A program made the position numbers and the translations under genes. Positions 16,431-24,343 of a stretch of DNA of 37,904 nucleotides are shown here, piece after piece (the first letter of the stretch is position 1; each line of letters opens with the position of its first letter). The notes under the pieces are model-generated. The model was not told the DNA's origin and ran no database searches. It saw nothing but the letters and a program-made list of their open reading frames with translations. This stretch comes from Betaproteobacteria bacterium (GTDB taxonomy: Bacteria; Pseudomonadota; Gammaproteobacteria; Burkholderiales; Thiobacillaceae). The stretch lies in the NCBI GenBank assembly GCA_016873905.1, contig VGVU01000002.1, positions 1-37,904 on the forward strand. Reading direction: 5' to 3'.

Positions 16431-17024
16431 TCACTGACCTTTCTGGACAGCCATGAAGTGTGACACCTCACTGACCTCGGCCGGCTCTAACTTCTGTGCG
16501 TTTTTGCGCATCTTGCGATGGGGCAGTTTGACGGCCTCATCGCGATACTTGTCCAGCTCCATCTCGAGATACATGGCCCACTGTCCATTCAGCCGTGGCG
16601 TCTCTGCATCGGTAGGCTGTCCTCCGCGCTCACCATGACAGGTGGTACAGCGATCACTCACCAGGCGGCCGTTGAAGATGACCTGATCAGGCGCGCGCTG
16701 CTCGGCAGGAACCCAAGGCTGGGCGGCGAAATATTTGGCGAGGGCGGCGATCTGCTCGTCGCTATAACCTTTAAGCAGACGACCCATGGTGGCGGAATAG
16801 CGCGTCCCATTCTTCCATTCCAACATCACCATACGCAGGTAACTTTCAGACTGTCCGCCGATGGAAGGCATTGAAGCCCCCACGCTGACACCCTTAAGTC
16901 CGTGACAGTTGTTGCAGGTGTTGGCCAAGGCCTCAATGGAACCCGAAGCCATCGCTGGCGCCACCATTGTGCTACCTGCCAGACACAACATCAGGGCACA
17001 GGCCCTTCGTATTGCTTTTTTCAT
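16431..17024 (-). CDS. fccA: Flavocytochrome c sulfide dehydrogenase, diheme cytochrome subunit FccA
   Basis: The 197-residue product has a signal peptide (about 1-26) and two c-type hemes, CNNCH (37-41) and CTTCH (126-130). Met80 (SATMGRLLKGYS) and Met172 (HRKMRKN) are likely sixth ligands. The two-domain layout and the stretches CHGLKGVSVGA, MGRLLKGYS and LNGQWAMYLE parallel FccA of Allochromatium vinosum rather than a generic cytochrome c4. It would take electrons from FccB and pass them to a periplasmic acceptor; the octaheme reductase two genes downstream is the obvious candidate. The ATG has AAGGAG in good position. It is the first gene of the operon. Confidence 0.93.
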   Translation of the reverse strand: MKKAIRRACALMLCLAGSTMVAPAMASGSIEALANTCNNCHGLKGVSVGASMPSIGGQSESYLRMVMLEWKNGTRYSATMGRLLKGYSDEQIAALAKYFAAQPWVPAEQRAPDQVIFNGRLVSDRCTTCHGERGGQPTDAETPRLNGQWAMYLEMELDKYRDEAVKLPHRKMRKNAQKLEPAEVSEVSHFMAVQKGQ

Positions 17025-17190
17025 CGCACTCTCCTTTTATTGCTTTCCAAGCCGAAAGAGGCACCCCTCGAGACACGACACCAGAACAGCCCACTCACCC
17101 TTAGCCAACCGGTAGCGGCAAACAACGCACCCCTACGGAGACAGATCACCCAACCCCTGCCAACTTGGCGATAGCCGGTTTATACATGGG

Positions 17191-17230
17191 ATTTTAGCAG
17201 AAACCAAATGAGCGTCTTGACTTTTATCAA
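17191..17230 (-). promoter_or_regulatory. FNR/Anr-type box and -10 element for fccAB-onr
   Basis: TTGAC-TTTT-ATCAA (17217-17230) matches the FNR/Anr consensus TTGAT-N4-ATCAA at 9 of 10 positions. On the minus strand, TAAAAT (17196-17191) lies downstream. With a start near 17182-17184 the box is centred about -40, close to the -41.5 of class II FNR-activated promoters. This predicts activation of the operon when oxygen is low. Confidence 0.65.
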
Positions 17231-17271
17231 GCGATCTCATTATCCGCAATTGACAACTTTATATTATTATG

Positions 17272-17288
17272 ATTTTCTAATAGAAAAT
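17272..17288. promoter_or_regulatory. Perfect 17-bp palindrome upstream of the FNR-type box
   Basis: ATTTTCTA-A-TAGAAAAT is a perfect inverted repeat with 8-bp arms, centred roughly 96 bp upstream of the predicted fccA transcription start. It lies between the pbpG terminator and the FNR box, so it most likely serves the fccAB-onr promoter as a second operator. I do not recognise the regulator; it is not an NsrR or NarL-type site by eye. Confidence 0.45.
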
Positions 17289-17299
17289 TTGCGCGGGCC

Positions 17300-17342
17300 A
17301 AAAACAAACCGCCCCGTTCGCCGTCAGGGCAAACGGGGCGGT
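17300..17342 (-). terminator. Intrinsic terminator of pbpG
   Basis: Inverted repeat ACCGCCCCGTT / AACGGGGCGGT (17308-17318 with 17332-17342) encloses an inner GCC/GGC pairing. On the minus strand it is followed by TTGTTTTT, 18 bases after the pbpG stop. Confidence 0.88.
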
Positions 17343-17359
17343 CAAGCCAACAGAGGCGA

Positions 17360-18409
17360 TCAGGCCTGGCGTCCGGGCGCATGCTTGGCGATGCGCTGCG
17401 TGGTGCCATTTTCCAGCCAGCGGCGCAGACGATTGGCGTCCCCGATACGGGAATACTTACCCTGCGCATCGAGCAACACAATGATCAGCGGCTTATCCGA
17501 GATCTTGGCCTGCATCACCAGACAGTGACCGGCCTCGTTGATATAACCCGTCTTTGAAACCCCGATGTCCCAGCCCTTGTTACGCGTCAGGGCATTGGTG
17601 TTGTTATAGGCCAGGCTATGCAGATTGCGCCGACCCGGAACCAAAATATCGTAACTTCCCAGCGTGCTGATCTCACGGATAGCCGGATAGGTGTACGCGG
17701 CTGACACCATACGGGCCAGATCCTGAGCGGTCGCGCGGTTCGAGCTGGAAAGACCTGTGCCGTCCACAAAGACGGACTCCGTCATGCCAAGACTCTTGGC
17801 CTTTTGGTTCATGGCGACGACAAAGGCCTCACGCCCACCCGGATAAGCGCGCGACAAAGCGGCTGCCGCACGGTTCTCCGAGGCAATCAGGGCCATATGC
17901 AAGAGGTCAGAGCGCGACACCGTCGCACCAATCGGGAGACGGGAGCGGGTATGTTTGAGGTGATCCACATCCGCCTCACTCACCGTAATCGCCTCTTCCT
18001 GCGGTAGCGCGGCATCCAAAACCACCATCGCCGTCATCAGCTTGGTGATCGAGGCGATCGGAGTCGTTTGATCCGGATTCTTGGCATACACCAAGGCCCC
18101 GGTCTGCTGATCAATCACCACGGCATAAGCCGAACGCAAAACCGGCAGACCATTTACGACGCGGTAATCGCCCATCTCGCGATCCATCGCGCGCTGGGCG
18201 TTCAATGCCTTGCGCGCCGCCCGCGACTTAGGAACACCACTCTTGGCCGCACGGGCTTTGTGGGCCTTGTTCTTGGCCGATTGCGACTTGACCGCCTTGT
18301 TCTTGGCCGACCGGCTGGGCTCGGCTGTCGGCTCGGCCTGAACAGGGCTGGCAAGGGCTAACGCCAACACTATCAGCAGACCCAGTCGTCCGAACACCCC
18401 TTTTGCCAT
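17360..18409 (-). CDS. pbpG: D-alanyl-D-alanine endopeptidase, PBP7-like
   Basis: This serine peptidase (family S11) cleaves D-Ala-containing cross-links in peptidoglycan. The 349-residue product has a signal peptide (about 1-25), a strongly basic linker (about 33-75) with two SAKNKA repeats, and the catalytic domain. The three active-site motifs are intact: SITK (Ser120-Lys123), SEN (177-179) and KTG (286-288, in SKTGYINEAG). The KTG context and lack of a C-terminal amphipathic helix fit PBP7 rather than PBP5. I start at 18409, six bases from GAGGGG; an ATG at 18415 is possible. The Lys/Ala-rich linker is unusual and may bind the wall or other anionic polymers. Confidence 0.92.
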   Translation of the reverse strand: MAKGVFGRLGLLIVLALALASPVQAEPTAEPSRSAKNKAVKSQSAKNKAHKARAAKSGVPKSRAARKALNAQRAMDREMGDYRVVNGLPVLRSAYAVVIDQQTGALVYAKNPDQTTPIASITKLMTAMVVLDAALPQEEAITVSEADVDHLKHTRSRLPIGATVSRSDLLHMALIASENRAAAALSRAYPGGREAFVVAMNQKAKSLGMTESVFVDGTGLSSSNRATAQDLARMVSAAYTYPAIREISTLGSYDILVPGRRNLHSLAYNNTNALTRNKGWDIGVSKTGYINEAGHCLVMQAKISDKPLIIVLLDAQGKYSRIGDANRLRRWLENGTTQRIAKHAPGRQA

Positions 18410-18440
18410 TTTCATCCCCTCAACCCACACACAAGGCCAT

Positions 18441-18468
18441 AATCTAGCAGACAAATAAAGATATGCAA
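18441..18468 (-). promoter_or_regulatory. Possible sigma-70 promoter of pbpG
   Basis: On the minus strand TTGCAT (18468-18463) and TAGATT (18446-18441) are separated by 16 bp, in a short AT-rich gap between the fumarase stop and pbpG, leaving a leader of about 25 bases. This is a pattern match only. Confidence 0.45.
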
Positions 18469-18488
18469 GTGTCTCCTAACAATTCACA

Positions 18489-20000
18489 TTAACTTTTCTG
18501 CCTGTCTTGCAATTTCACCCGCCATTCGTGCGGGCCCGTTTCATGCACCGAGGTGCCCTGGGCGTCCACCGCCACCGTCACCGGCATATCCACCACCTCA
18601 AATTCATGGATCGCCTCCATGCCCAACTCCGGAAAAGCCAGGATTTTTGAGGACTTGATCGCCCGTGACACCAGATACGCCGCACCGCCCACGGCGATGC
18701 AATACGCCGCGCCGTGGCGGCGGATACTCTCCACCGCCTCCGGCCCGCGCTCAGCCTTGCCAACCATACCGAACAGGCCCAACTCACCCAGCATCAGGTC
18801 GGTGAACTTGTCCATGCGCGTGGCCGTGGTCGGACCCGCCGGACCCACAGCCTCATCGCGCACCGCATCGACCGGACCGACATAATAAATGAAGCGCCCC
18901 CGGAAATCGACCGGGAGCGGCGCGCCCTTGGCAACCAACTCCGCGATCTTTTTGTGCGCCGCGTCGCGGCCCGTCAGCAGCTTGCCCGTCAGCAACAACG
19001 CATCACCGGCACGCCAACGGGCCACCTCTGCGCGGGAGAGCCCATCCAGATTGACCCGCTTCGCCCCAGCCGGGCCCTCCCACGCCACCTGCGGCCAGGC
19101 CGACAACGGAGGCGGAGCAAAATGCGCCGGGCCACTGCCATCCAGCGAGAAATGCAGATGCCGCGTCGCCGCGCAGTTAGGGATCATTGCCACCGGCAGG
19201 CTGGCCGCGTGGGTGGGGTAGTCCAGGATCTTCACATCCAGCACGGTGGTCAGCCCGCCCAGCCCCTGGGCGCCAATGCCCAGCCTATTGGCCTTGTCAA
19301 AGATCTCCAGGCGCAGTTCCTCGCTACGGTTCTGTGGCCCCCGAGCCCGCAATTCCGGCAGGTCGATGGGCGCCAGCAAGGATTCCTTCGCCAGTAACAT
19401 CGCTTTTTCCGGCGTGCCCCCGATGCCAATACCCAGCACGCCCGGCGGACACCAGCCCGCGCCCATTTCCGGCAGGCGCTCCAGCACCCAATCGACAATG
19501 GAATCCGACGGGTTCAGCACCGCAAACTGGGCCTTGTTTTCCGAGCCGCCACCCTTGGCGGCCACGCGCACCTCCAGGCGGTCTCCCGGCACCATACGCA
19601 CATGCAGCACCGCTGGGGTGTTGTCGCGGGTATTGCGCCGCGCGCCCGCCGGATCAGAAAGAACCGAGGCGCGCAGTGGGTTGACGGCATCGGTATAGGC
19701 ACGGCGCACGCCCTCATCCACCATTGCCTGCAGATCCAGGTCGCCACTAAAGCTCACCTGCATCCCGATCTCCATGAACACCACGGCCATGCCGGTGTCC
19801 TGACAAATCGGTCGCCGCCCCTCGGCGCACAGACGCGAATTCACCAGAATCTGCGCCAGCGCATCCTTGGCGGCGGGCGATGATTCCTGCTGCCAGGCCG
19901 TATGCACCGCCGCAACAAAGTCTTGCGGGTGATAGACCGCGATAAACTGGAAGGCGTCGGCAATCGACTGAATGAGGTCTTCCTGGCGAATAACAGTCAT
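18489..20000 (-). CDS. fumA: Fumarate hydratase, class I (iron-sulfur)
   Basis: The enzyme interconverts fumarate and malate in the TCA cycle. The 503-residue single-chain product has the N-terminal domain cysteines expected to hold a [4Fe-4S] cluster: Cys66 (PICQDTG), Cys184 (GWCPPG) and Cys276 (PNCAATRH). Substrate-binding signatures GGGSENKAQ and GIGIGGTPEKA and the C-terminal-domain GRDAAHKK and GPAGPTTATRMD are also present. Length and layout fit class I FumA/B-type enzymes rather than split two-subunit ones. The Fe-S cluster makes this class oxygen-sensitive, in line with a microaerobic life. No strong Shine-Dalgarno is seen. It is divergent from the hydrolase gene. Confidence 0.95.
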   Translation of the reverse strand: MTVIRQEDLIQSIADAFQFIAVYHPQDFVAAVHTAWQQESSPAAKDALAQILVNSRLCAEGRRPICQDTGMAVVFMEIGMQVSFSGDLDLQAMVDEGVRRAYTDAVNPLRASVLSDPAGARRNTRDNTPAVLHVRMVPGDRLEVRVAAKGGGSENKAQFAVLNPSDSIVDWVLERLPEMGAGWCPPGVLGIGIGGTPEKAMLLAKESLLAPIDLPELRARGPQNRSEELRLEIFDKANRLGIGAQGLGGLTTVLDVKILDYPTHAASLPVAMIPNCAATRHLHFSLDGSGPAHFAPPPLSAWPQVAWEGPAGAKRVNLDGLSRAEVARWRAGDALLLTGKLLTGRDAAHKKIAELVAKGAPLPVDFRGRFIYYVGPVDAVRDEAVGPAGPTTATRMDKFTDLMLGELGLFGMVGKAERGPEAVESIRRHGAAYCIAVGGAAYLVSRAIKSSKILAFPELGMEAIHEFEVVDMPVTVAVDAQGTSVHETGPHEWRVKLQDRQKS

Positions 20001-20125
20001 GGCAAACGGCGGGGCACGGGATACGATGGTGTCATTCTACGGGACAATCCGGCGGGATAAATGTGCTATTGCACCGATGTGCCCAACATCGCAACATTTC
20101 TCCCAAAGTCCCTCTGGAGATTCCC

Positions 20126-21001
20126 ATGCTGCGCGCCCTGTCCCTGTTTCTTGTCTGCCTGAGCCTTGGCAGCCATGCCGCCGAGGTCACCCTCCCGCAC
20201 AACGGCCTCACGCTCAACGGCCAACTGCAAACCGCCAGCGGTAAATCGCTCAAGGACGGCGTGCTCCTGATCCTGCACGGTACGCTGTCCCATAACCGCA
20301 CCGAACTCATTCAAGGGATCCAGAAGCAACTCACCGAGCGGGGCTTCAATACCCTGGCCATCAACCTCAGCCTCGGCGTCGATAACCGTCACGGAACCTA
20401 TGACTGTGCCACACCGACGCGTCATAAACACACCGATGCCCTCGACGAACTGAGCGCCTGGATGGCCTGGCTGAAAACCCAGGGAGCCGGTCCCGTCACC
20501 CTGATTGGCCATTCCCGGGGCGGCAACCAGATCGCCTGGTTCGCTGCCGAGCGTATGAACCCAGCCATCCGCAAGGTCGTGCTGCTGGCCCCACAGACCT
20601 GGCCGGCGGGTTATGCAGCAAAGATGTACCAAAAACGCTACGGCACCGAGCTGGCCCCGCTGCTGAGCCAGATGGCCCAGAGCGAGGCGAAGGCCCTGCT
20701 CGGCCAGGTGGACTTTCTGTATTGCCCGAAGACGCGCGTCAGTGCCAGCAGTTTCGTGAACTATTACACCGAAGACCGCCGCTTCGACACTCCGGGACTC
20801 TTGGCCGCAATCCGCGTCCCGGTGCTGGTCATTGCCGCCGAAGGTGACGAGATCGTCCCTGGTCTGGTTGAACGGGTCCGGCCACAGGCCGATGGCCAGC
20901 GCATCCAACTCAAGGTGTTGTCAGGGGCTGACCATTTCTTCCGCGACCTCTACAGCGAAGACGCCGTTGAGGCCATTCAGGCCTTCCTTGCCGCGCCCTA
21001 G
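20126..21001 (+). CDS. Secreted alpha/beta hydrolase of unknown substrate
   Basis: The 291-residue product has a short signal peptide (about 1-19) and an alpha/beta hydrolase fold. The oxyanion region LILHGTLSHNR comes first, the nucleophile elbow GHSRGG has Ser130, and Asp241 (AEGDEIVP) and His270 (SGADHFF) complete a plausible triad. Two cysteines (Cys94, Cys200) could form a disulfide in the periplasm. The family includes esterases and dienelactone-hydrolase-like proteins; I cannot name the substrate. The ATG has GGAG six bases upstream. It stands alone, divergent from fumarase and convergent with the EF-G-like gene. Confidence 0.8.
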   Translation: MLRALSLFLVCLSLGSHAAEVTLPHNGLTLNGQLQTASGKSLKDGVLLILHGTLSHNRTELIQGIQKQLTERGFNTLAINLSLGVDNRHGTYDCATPTRHKHTDALDELSAWMAWLKTQGAGPVTLIGHSRGGNQIAWFAAERMNPAIRKVVLLAPQTWPAGYAAKMYQKRYGTELAPLLSQMAQSEAKALLGQVDFLYCPKTRVSASSFVNYYTEDRRFDTPGLLAAIRVPVLVIAAEGDEIVPGLVERVRPQADGQRIQLKVLSGADHFFRDLYSEDAVEAIQAFLAAP

Positions 21002-21028
21002 TGCGGGCGACCAGGGCGCTGGAGCCAT

Positions 21029-21045
21029 TGACCGGAGGGCGGTCA
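21029..21045. terminator. Weak hairpin between convergent genes
   Basis: TGACCG-GAGGG-CGGTCA forms a 6-bp stem that overlaps the stop codon of the EF-G-like gene. There is no T-run on either side, so terminator function is doubtful. Confidence 0.3.
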
Positions 21046-23094
21046 GTCCTCTTCGTGGCGCTTAAAGCCGGCAGATAACTGCTGTTGCACCTGCGGAGGC
21101 ACCGGATCGTAATGACTGAAGGTCAAGGAATAGGCGCCTTGGCCACTGGTCACGGCCTTGAGGCGGGCCGGGAAGTTTTCCAGCTCCGCCAAGGGCACCA
21201 TGCCCGTCAGCCCCGACATGCCCCCACGCCCCGGTTGGTTGCCCAGGATGTGCCCGCGCCGCGAGGTAATTTCTGCGCCAATATCGCCGATACAGGCATC
21301 CGGTAGCGAAACCTCGATCTGCACGAAAGGCTCCAGCACGACCGGCCGTGCACCCGACATGGCCTCCCAGAAGGCCTTTTTTCCGGCCATCACGAAGGCA
21401 ATCTCCTTGCCGTCCACCGGGTGCGTCTTGCCATCGTAAACAGTCACACGCACATCCTGAAGCGGGAAACCGGCAACCGCGCCCTCGGCCATCCCCATGC
21501 GTACCCCCTTCTCCACCGCCGGGATAAAGGTCCCCGGGATCGCCCCGCCCTTGACCGCATCCACAAACTCGAAGCCCGCACCGCGCTCCAAGGGTTCGAC
21601 GCGCAGATAAACCTCGCCGAACTGGCCTGCACCACCGGTCTGCTTCTTGTGCCGACAATGACCCTCGCTGGGCTGGGTCAGGGTCTCGCGATAGGGAATG
21701 GACGGCGGATGGGTATCGACCTCCAGCTTGAACTGGGCGTACATTTTTTCCAGCACATGCTTGAGATGCATCTCGCCCAGACCACGGATGACCGCCTCGT
21801 GCGTCTGGGCATCGTGCTCGACATGGAGGCCGGGGTCGGCCTCACACAGGCGATGCAGCACATCGGCGAGTTTTTGCGCCTCCGACTGCTTCCGGGCGCG
21901 CAGCGCCAGACCGAATACCGCATGCGGAAAATCGAGCGGCTGCATGTGGATATGGTCGTCCTCCGCCGCATCGTGCAAGACATCGTCGAAATGGATGTCG
22001 TCAACCTTGCTGATGGCACAAATCTCGCCGGGACCGCAGGCCACAGCCGGGATCAGTTGCTTGCCCTGCACCCGATGCAAATGCCCCACCTTGAACGGCC
22101 GTCGCCCCTCGCCAATGAAGAGCTGACCATGCAGGGCCAGCGTGCCCTGATAGACGCGCAAGAGGGCAATCTTTCCAACATAGGGATCGATCTCCACCTT
22201 GAAGCAATGGGCCAGGGCATGCTGCGTCGAGTCGGCCGTCACCGTGAAGGGCTGTGCCGTCTCGCCCTCCCCACGCACAAAACGCGGCGGATTGCCTTCG
22301 GTCGGGTTGGGTAAGAGCCGGATAATGGCGTCGATCAGGGCCGCGCACCCCGCACCGCTGCGCGCCGAGGTAAAACAGACCGGCACCAGATGCCCCTCGC
22401 GCAAGGCCTGCTCCAAGGGGGCGTGGAGTTGTTCCGGACTCACACTGCCCTGCTCGAGATAAATGGCCATCAGATCCTCATCCACCTCGACCACCTGATC
22501 CACCAAGGCCTGGTGAGCCTCCGCGACCGATGAGAAGTCCGCCTCCCCGCCCAGATTGAAGAAACAGTCGGTCACCTGGCCAGCCCCGGCCGCCGGCAGG
22601 TTGATGGGCAGGCACTCGCGACCAAAGGCCGCCTGAATCTCGGCCAGCGTCGCCGCCAATGTCGTCGCATCCACCCCGGGAGCATCCATCTTGTTGACGA
22701 TCACCATCCGAACCAGCTTGCGGGTCTGCGCCCACTGCATCATGCGCGTCGTGGTCAAATCAATGCCGCGTGTCGCATCAACCACCACCGCCACCGTCTC
22801 CACGGCATCCAGGGCGCACATGGCCTGACCCGTGAAATCCGGATAGCCCGGGGTATCGAGCAGATGCACACGCACCCCTTCCCGCTCGAAATGCGCCGTA
22901 GCCAGCTTCAACGAATGCCCGTGCTCCTTCTCAAGGGCCTCGTAGTCGCACACCGTCGTGCCTTTTTCAACCAAACCGGCGACAGGAATGCTGCCCGTCT
23001 GCGCCAGCAGGGCCTCGATCAAGGTCGTCTTCCCGGCCCCAGCCGCACCCACAAGGGCCAGGGTACGCAAATTGAGAGGGCTAACGGCAGTCAT
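21043..23094 (-). CDS. Elongation factor G-like GTPase (FusA2/EF-G2 subfamily)
   Basis: The 683-residue protein has EF-G architecture: a GTPase domain with P-loop GAAGAGKT (16-23), DTPG (80-83) and NKMD (134-137), followed by domains II-V (for example GLGEMHLKHVLEKM and RRGHILGNQ). It is a paralogue, not the main EF-G: the P-loop lacks the usual AHVDAGKT, switch I has EHGHSLKLA instead of the RGITI motif, and the catalytic His of DTPGH is Tyr (DTPGYPDF). The related mycobacterial EF-G2 is reported to bind GTP without ribosome-stimulated hydrolysis. The role is unknown; ribosome recycling, rescue or stress functions are possible. It is a single gene. Confidence 0.9.
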   Translation of the reverse strand: MTAVSPLNLRTLALVGAAGAGKTTLIEALLAQTGSIPVAGLVEKGTTVCDYEALEKEHGHSLKLATAHFEREGVRVHLLDTPGYPDFTGQAMCALDAVETVAVVVDATRGIDLTTTRMMQWAQTRKLVRMVIVNKMDAPGVDATTLAATLAEIQAAFGRECLPINLPAAGAGQVTDCFFNLGGEADFSSVAEAHQALVDQVVEVDEDLMAIYLEQGSVSPEQLHAPLEQALREGHLVPVCFTSARSGAGCAALIDAIIRLLPNPTEGNPPRFVRGEGETAQPFTVTADSTQHALAHCFKVEIDPYVGKIALLRVYQGTLALHGQLFIGEGRRPFKVGHLHRVQGKQLIPAVACGPGEICAISKVDDIHFDDVLHDAAEDDHIHMQPLDFPHAVFGLALRARKQSEAQKLADVLHRLCEADPGLHVEHDAQTHEAVIRGLGEMHLKHVLEKMYAQFKLEVDTHPPSIPYRETLTQPSEGHCRHKKQTGGAGQFGEVYLRVEPLERGAGFEFVDAVKGGAIPGTFIPAVEKGVRMGMAEGAVAGFPLQDVRVTVYDGKTHPVDGKEIAFVMAGKKAFWEAMSGARPVVLEPFVQIEVSLPDACIGDIGAEITSRRGHILGNQPGRGGMSGLTGMVPLAELENFPARLKAVTSGQGAYSLTFSHYDPVPPQVQQQLSAGFKRHEED

Positions 23095-23159
23095 GGCGAG
23101 CTCCAGAAAAGATCGGTGTCGCCAGTATAACGCTGCCGGATAATCAAAGATAATGAAGT

Positions 23160-23202
23160 CCTAAATAAATGAGGGCGTCTCGACATGACCGAGACGCCCT
23201 CA
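23160..23202 (-). terminator. Intrinsic terminator of hemE
   Basis: A perfect 13-bp stem TGAGGGCGTCTCG / CGAGACGCCCTCA (23170-23202) with a 7-base loop is followed on the minus strand by TTTATTTAG. It starts 28 bases after the hemE stop. Confidence 0.88.
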
Positions 23203-23229
23203 TTGCCGGGCGAGACCGCGAAGCGGGAC

Positions 23230-24294
23230 TTACAGGTGATATTGCCGGCTATGGCTGTGTACCGCCTCAACCAACGCAGTGACATGCTCCGGCGGGGTGA
23301 ACTGGGAGATCCCGTGGCCCAGGTTGAAGACATGACCCGTGCCGGTGCCATAACTGTCAATGATGCGGCGCGCCTCGGCGGCCACGGCCTCCGGCGGCGC
23401 GAACAACACGGAAGGGTCCATATTGCCTTGCAGCGCCACCCTGTCACCCACGCGGCGGCGCGCGTCACCGATATCCGTGGTCCAGTCCAGGCCCACGGCA
23501 TCACAACCACAGCCCGCGATGTGTTCCAGCCACTGACCGCCGCCCTTGGTAAAGACGATGCGCGGCACGATGCGGCCCTCGCGCTCGCGGGTCAGGCCGG
23601 CCATGATGCGCGCCATGTAGGGTAGCGAAAACTCCAGATAGGCTGCCTGCGACAGCATGCCGCCCCAGGAATCGAACACCATCACCGCCTGGGCCCCGGC
23701 CTCAATCTGCGCATTGAGATAATGGGTTACCGCCGTCGCCGTGACATCCAGGATGTGGTGAAACAGTTTCGGATGGCCATACAGCATCTTCTTGGTCTCG
23801 GCATAGGTATCGCTGCCGCTGCCCTCGACCATGTAGCAGGCCAGCGTAAACGGGCTGCCGGAAAAACCAATCAGCGGCACCGAGCCATCCAGCGCACGGC
23901 GAATCTCGCTCACCGCGTCGATGACATAGCGCAGGTGATCGTGCGGATCGGGCGCCGTCAGGTTGCGAATCTCCCACTCACTGCGCAACGGGCGTTCAAA
24001 ACGCGGCCCCTCTCCCGTCGAAAAATACAGGCCCAGACCCATCGCGTCCGGAATGGTCAGGATGTCCGAGAACAGGATGGCGGCATCAAGGTCATAACGC
24101 GCCAGGGGTTGCAGCGTCACCTCACAGGCCATATCCGGGCTCTTGCACAGCGAAAGGAAATCGCCGGCTCGGGCTCGGGTGGCGCAGTATTCCGGCAGAT
24201 AGCGGCCGGCCTGACGCATCAGCCACAGCGGGGTGTAGTCGGTCGGCTGGCGCAGCAAGGCGCGCAGAAAGGTGTCGTTCTTAAGTTGTGTCAT
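23230..24294 (-). CDS. hemE: Uroporphyrinogen decarboxylase
   Basis: HemE converts uroporphyrinogen III to coproporphyrinogen III in heme synthesis, removing four carboxyl groups without a cofactor. The 354-residue product has the usual length and the signatures PLWLMRQAGRYLPEY (catalytic-site Arg27 and Arg31), AAILFSDIL with Asp77, GFSGSPFTLACYMVEG, and the C-terminal FNLGHGISQFTPPEHV. It supplies heme for the multiheme cytochromes of this region. It probably forms its own transcription unit or shares one with the upstream small membrane protein, 49 bases away. Confidence 0.97.
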   Translation of the reverse strand: MTQLKNDTFLRALLRQPTDYTPLWLMRQAGRYLPEYCATRARAGDFLSLCKSPDMACEVTLQPLARYDLDAAILFSDILTIPDAMGLGLYFSTGEGPRFERPLRSEWEIRNLTAPDPHDHLRYVIDAVSEIRRALDGSVPLIGFSGSPFTLACYMVEGSGSDTYAETKKMLYGHPKLFHHILDVTATAVTHYLNAQIEAGAQAVMVFDSWGGMLSQAAYLEFSLPYMARIMAGLTREREGRIVPRIVFTKGGGQWLEHIAGCGCDAVGLDWTTDIGDARRRVGDRVALQGNMDPSVLFAPPEAVAAEARRIIDSYGTGTGHVFNLGHGISQFTPPEHVTALVEAVHSHSRQYHL

Positions 24295-24343
24295 TGTCTC
24301 GTCCCTGTACTCCGGCGCGCATTCTAGTCGATTGCATGCAATT

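Larger units (their letters stand above)
17025..17359. other. 335-bp regulatory region upstream of fccA
   Basis: No gene is visible here. In minus-strand order it holds the pbpG terminator (from 17343), an AT-rich stretch with a perfect 17-bp palindrome (17272-17288), the FNR-like box (17217-17230), a TAAAAT -10-like hexamer (17191-17196), and a likely 5' leader of about 160 bases. The leader begins with the inverted repeat GCCAA-C-TTGGC (17159-17169). The AT content near 17210-17290 is much higher than in the flanking genes, as expected of a promoter. Confidence 0.7.

Noticed and set aside
16431..17024. Generic cytochrome c4
   Set aside because: The diheme layout is similar, but sequence stretches and the adjacent FccB identify it as FccA.
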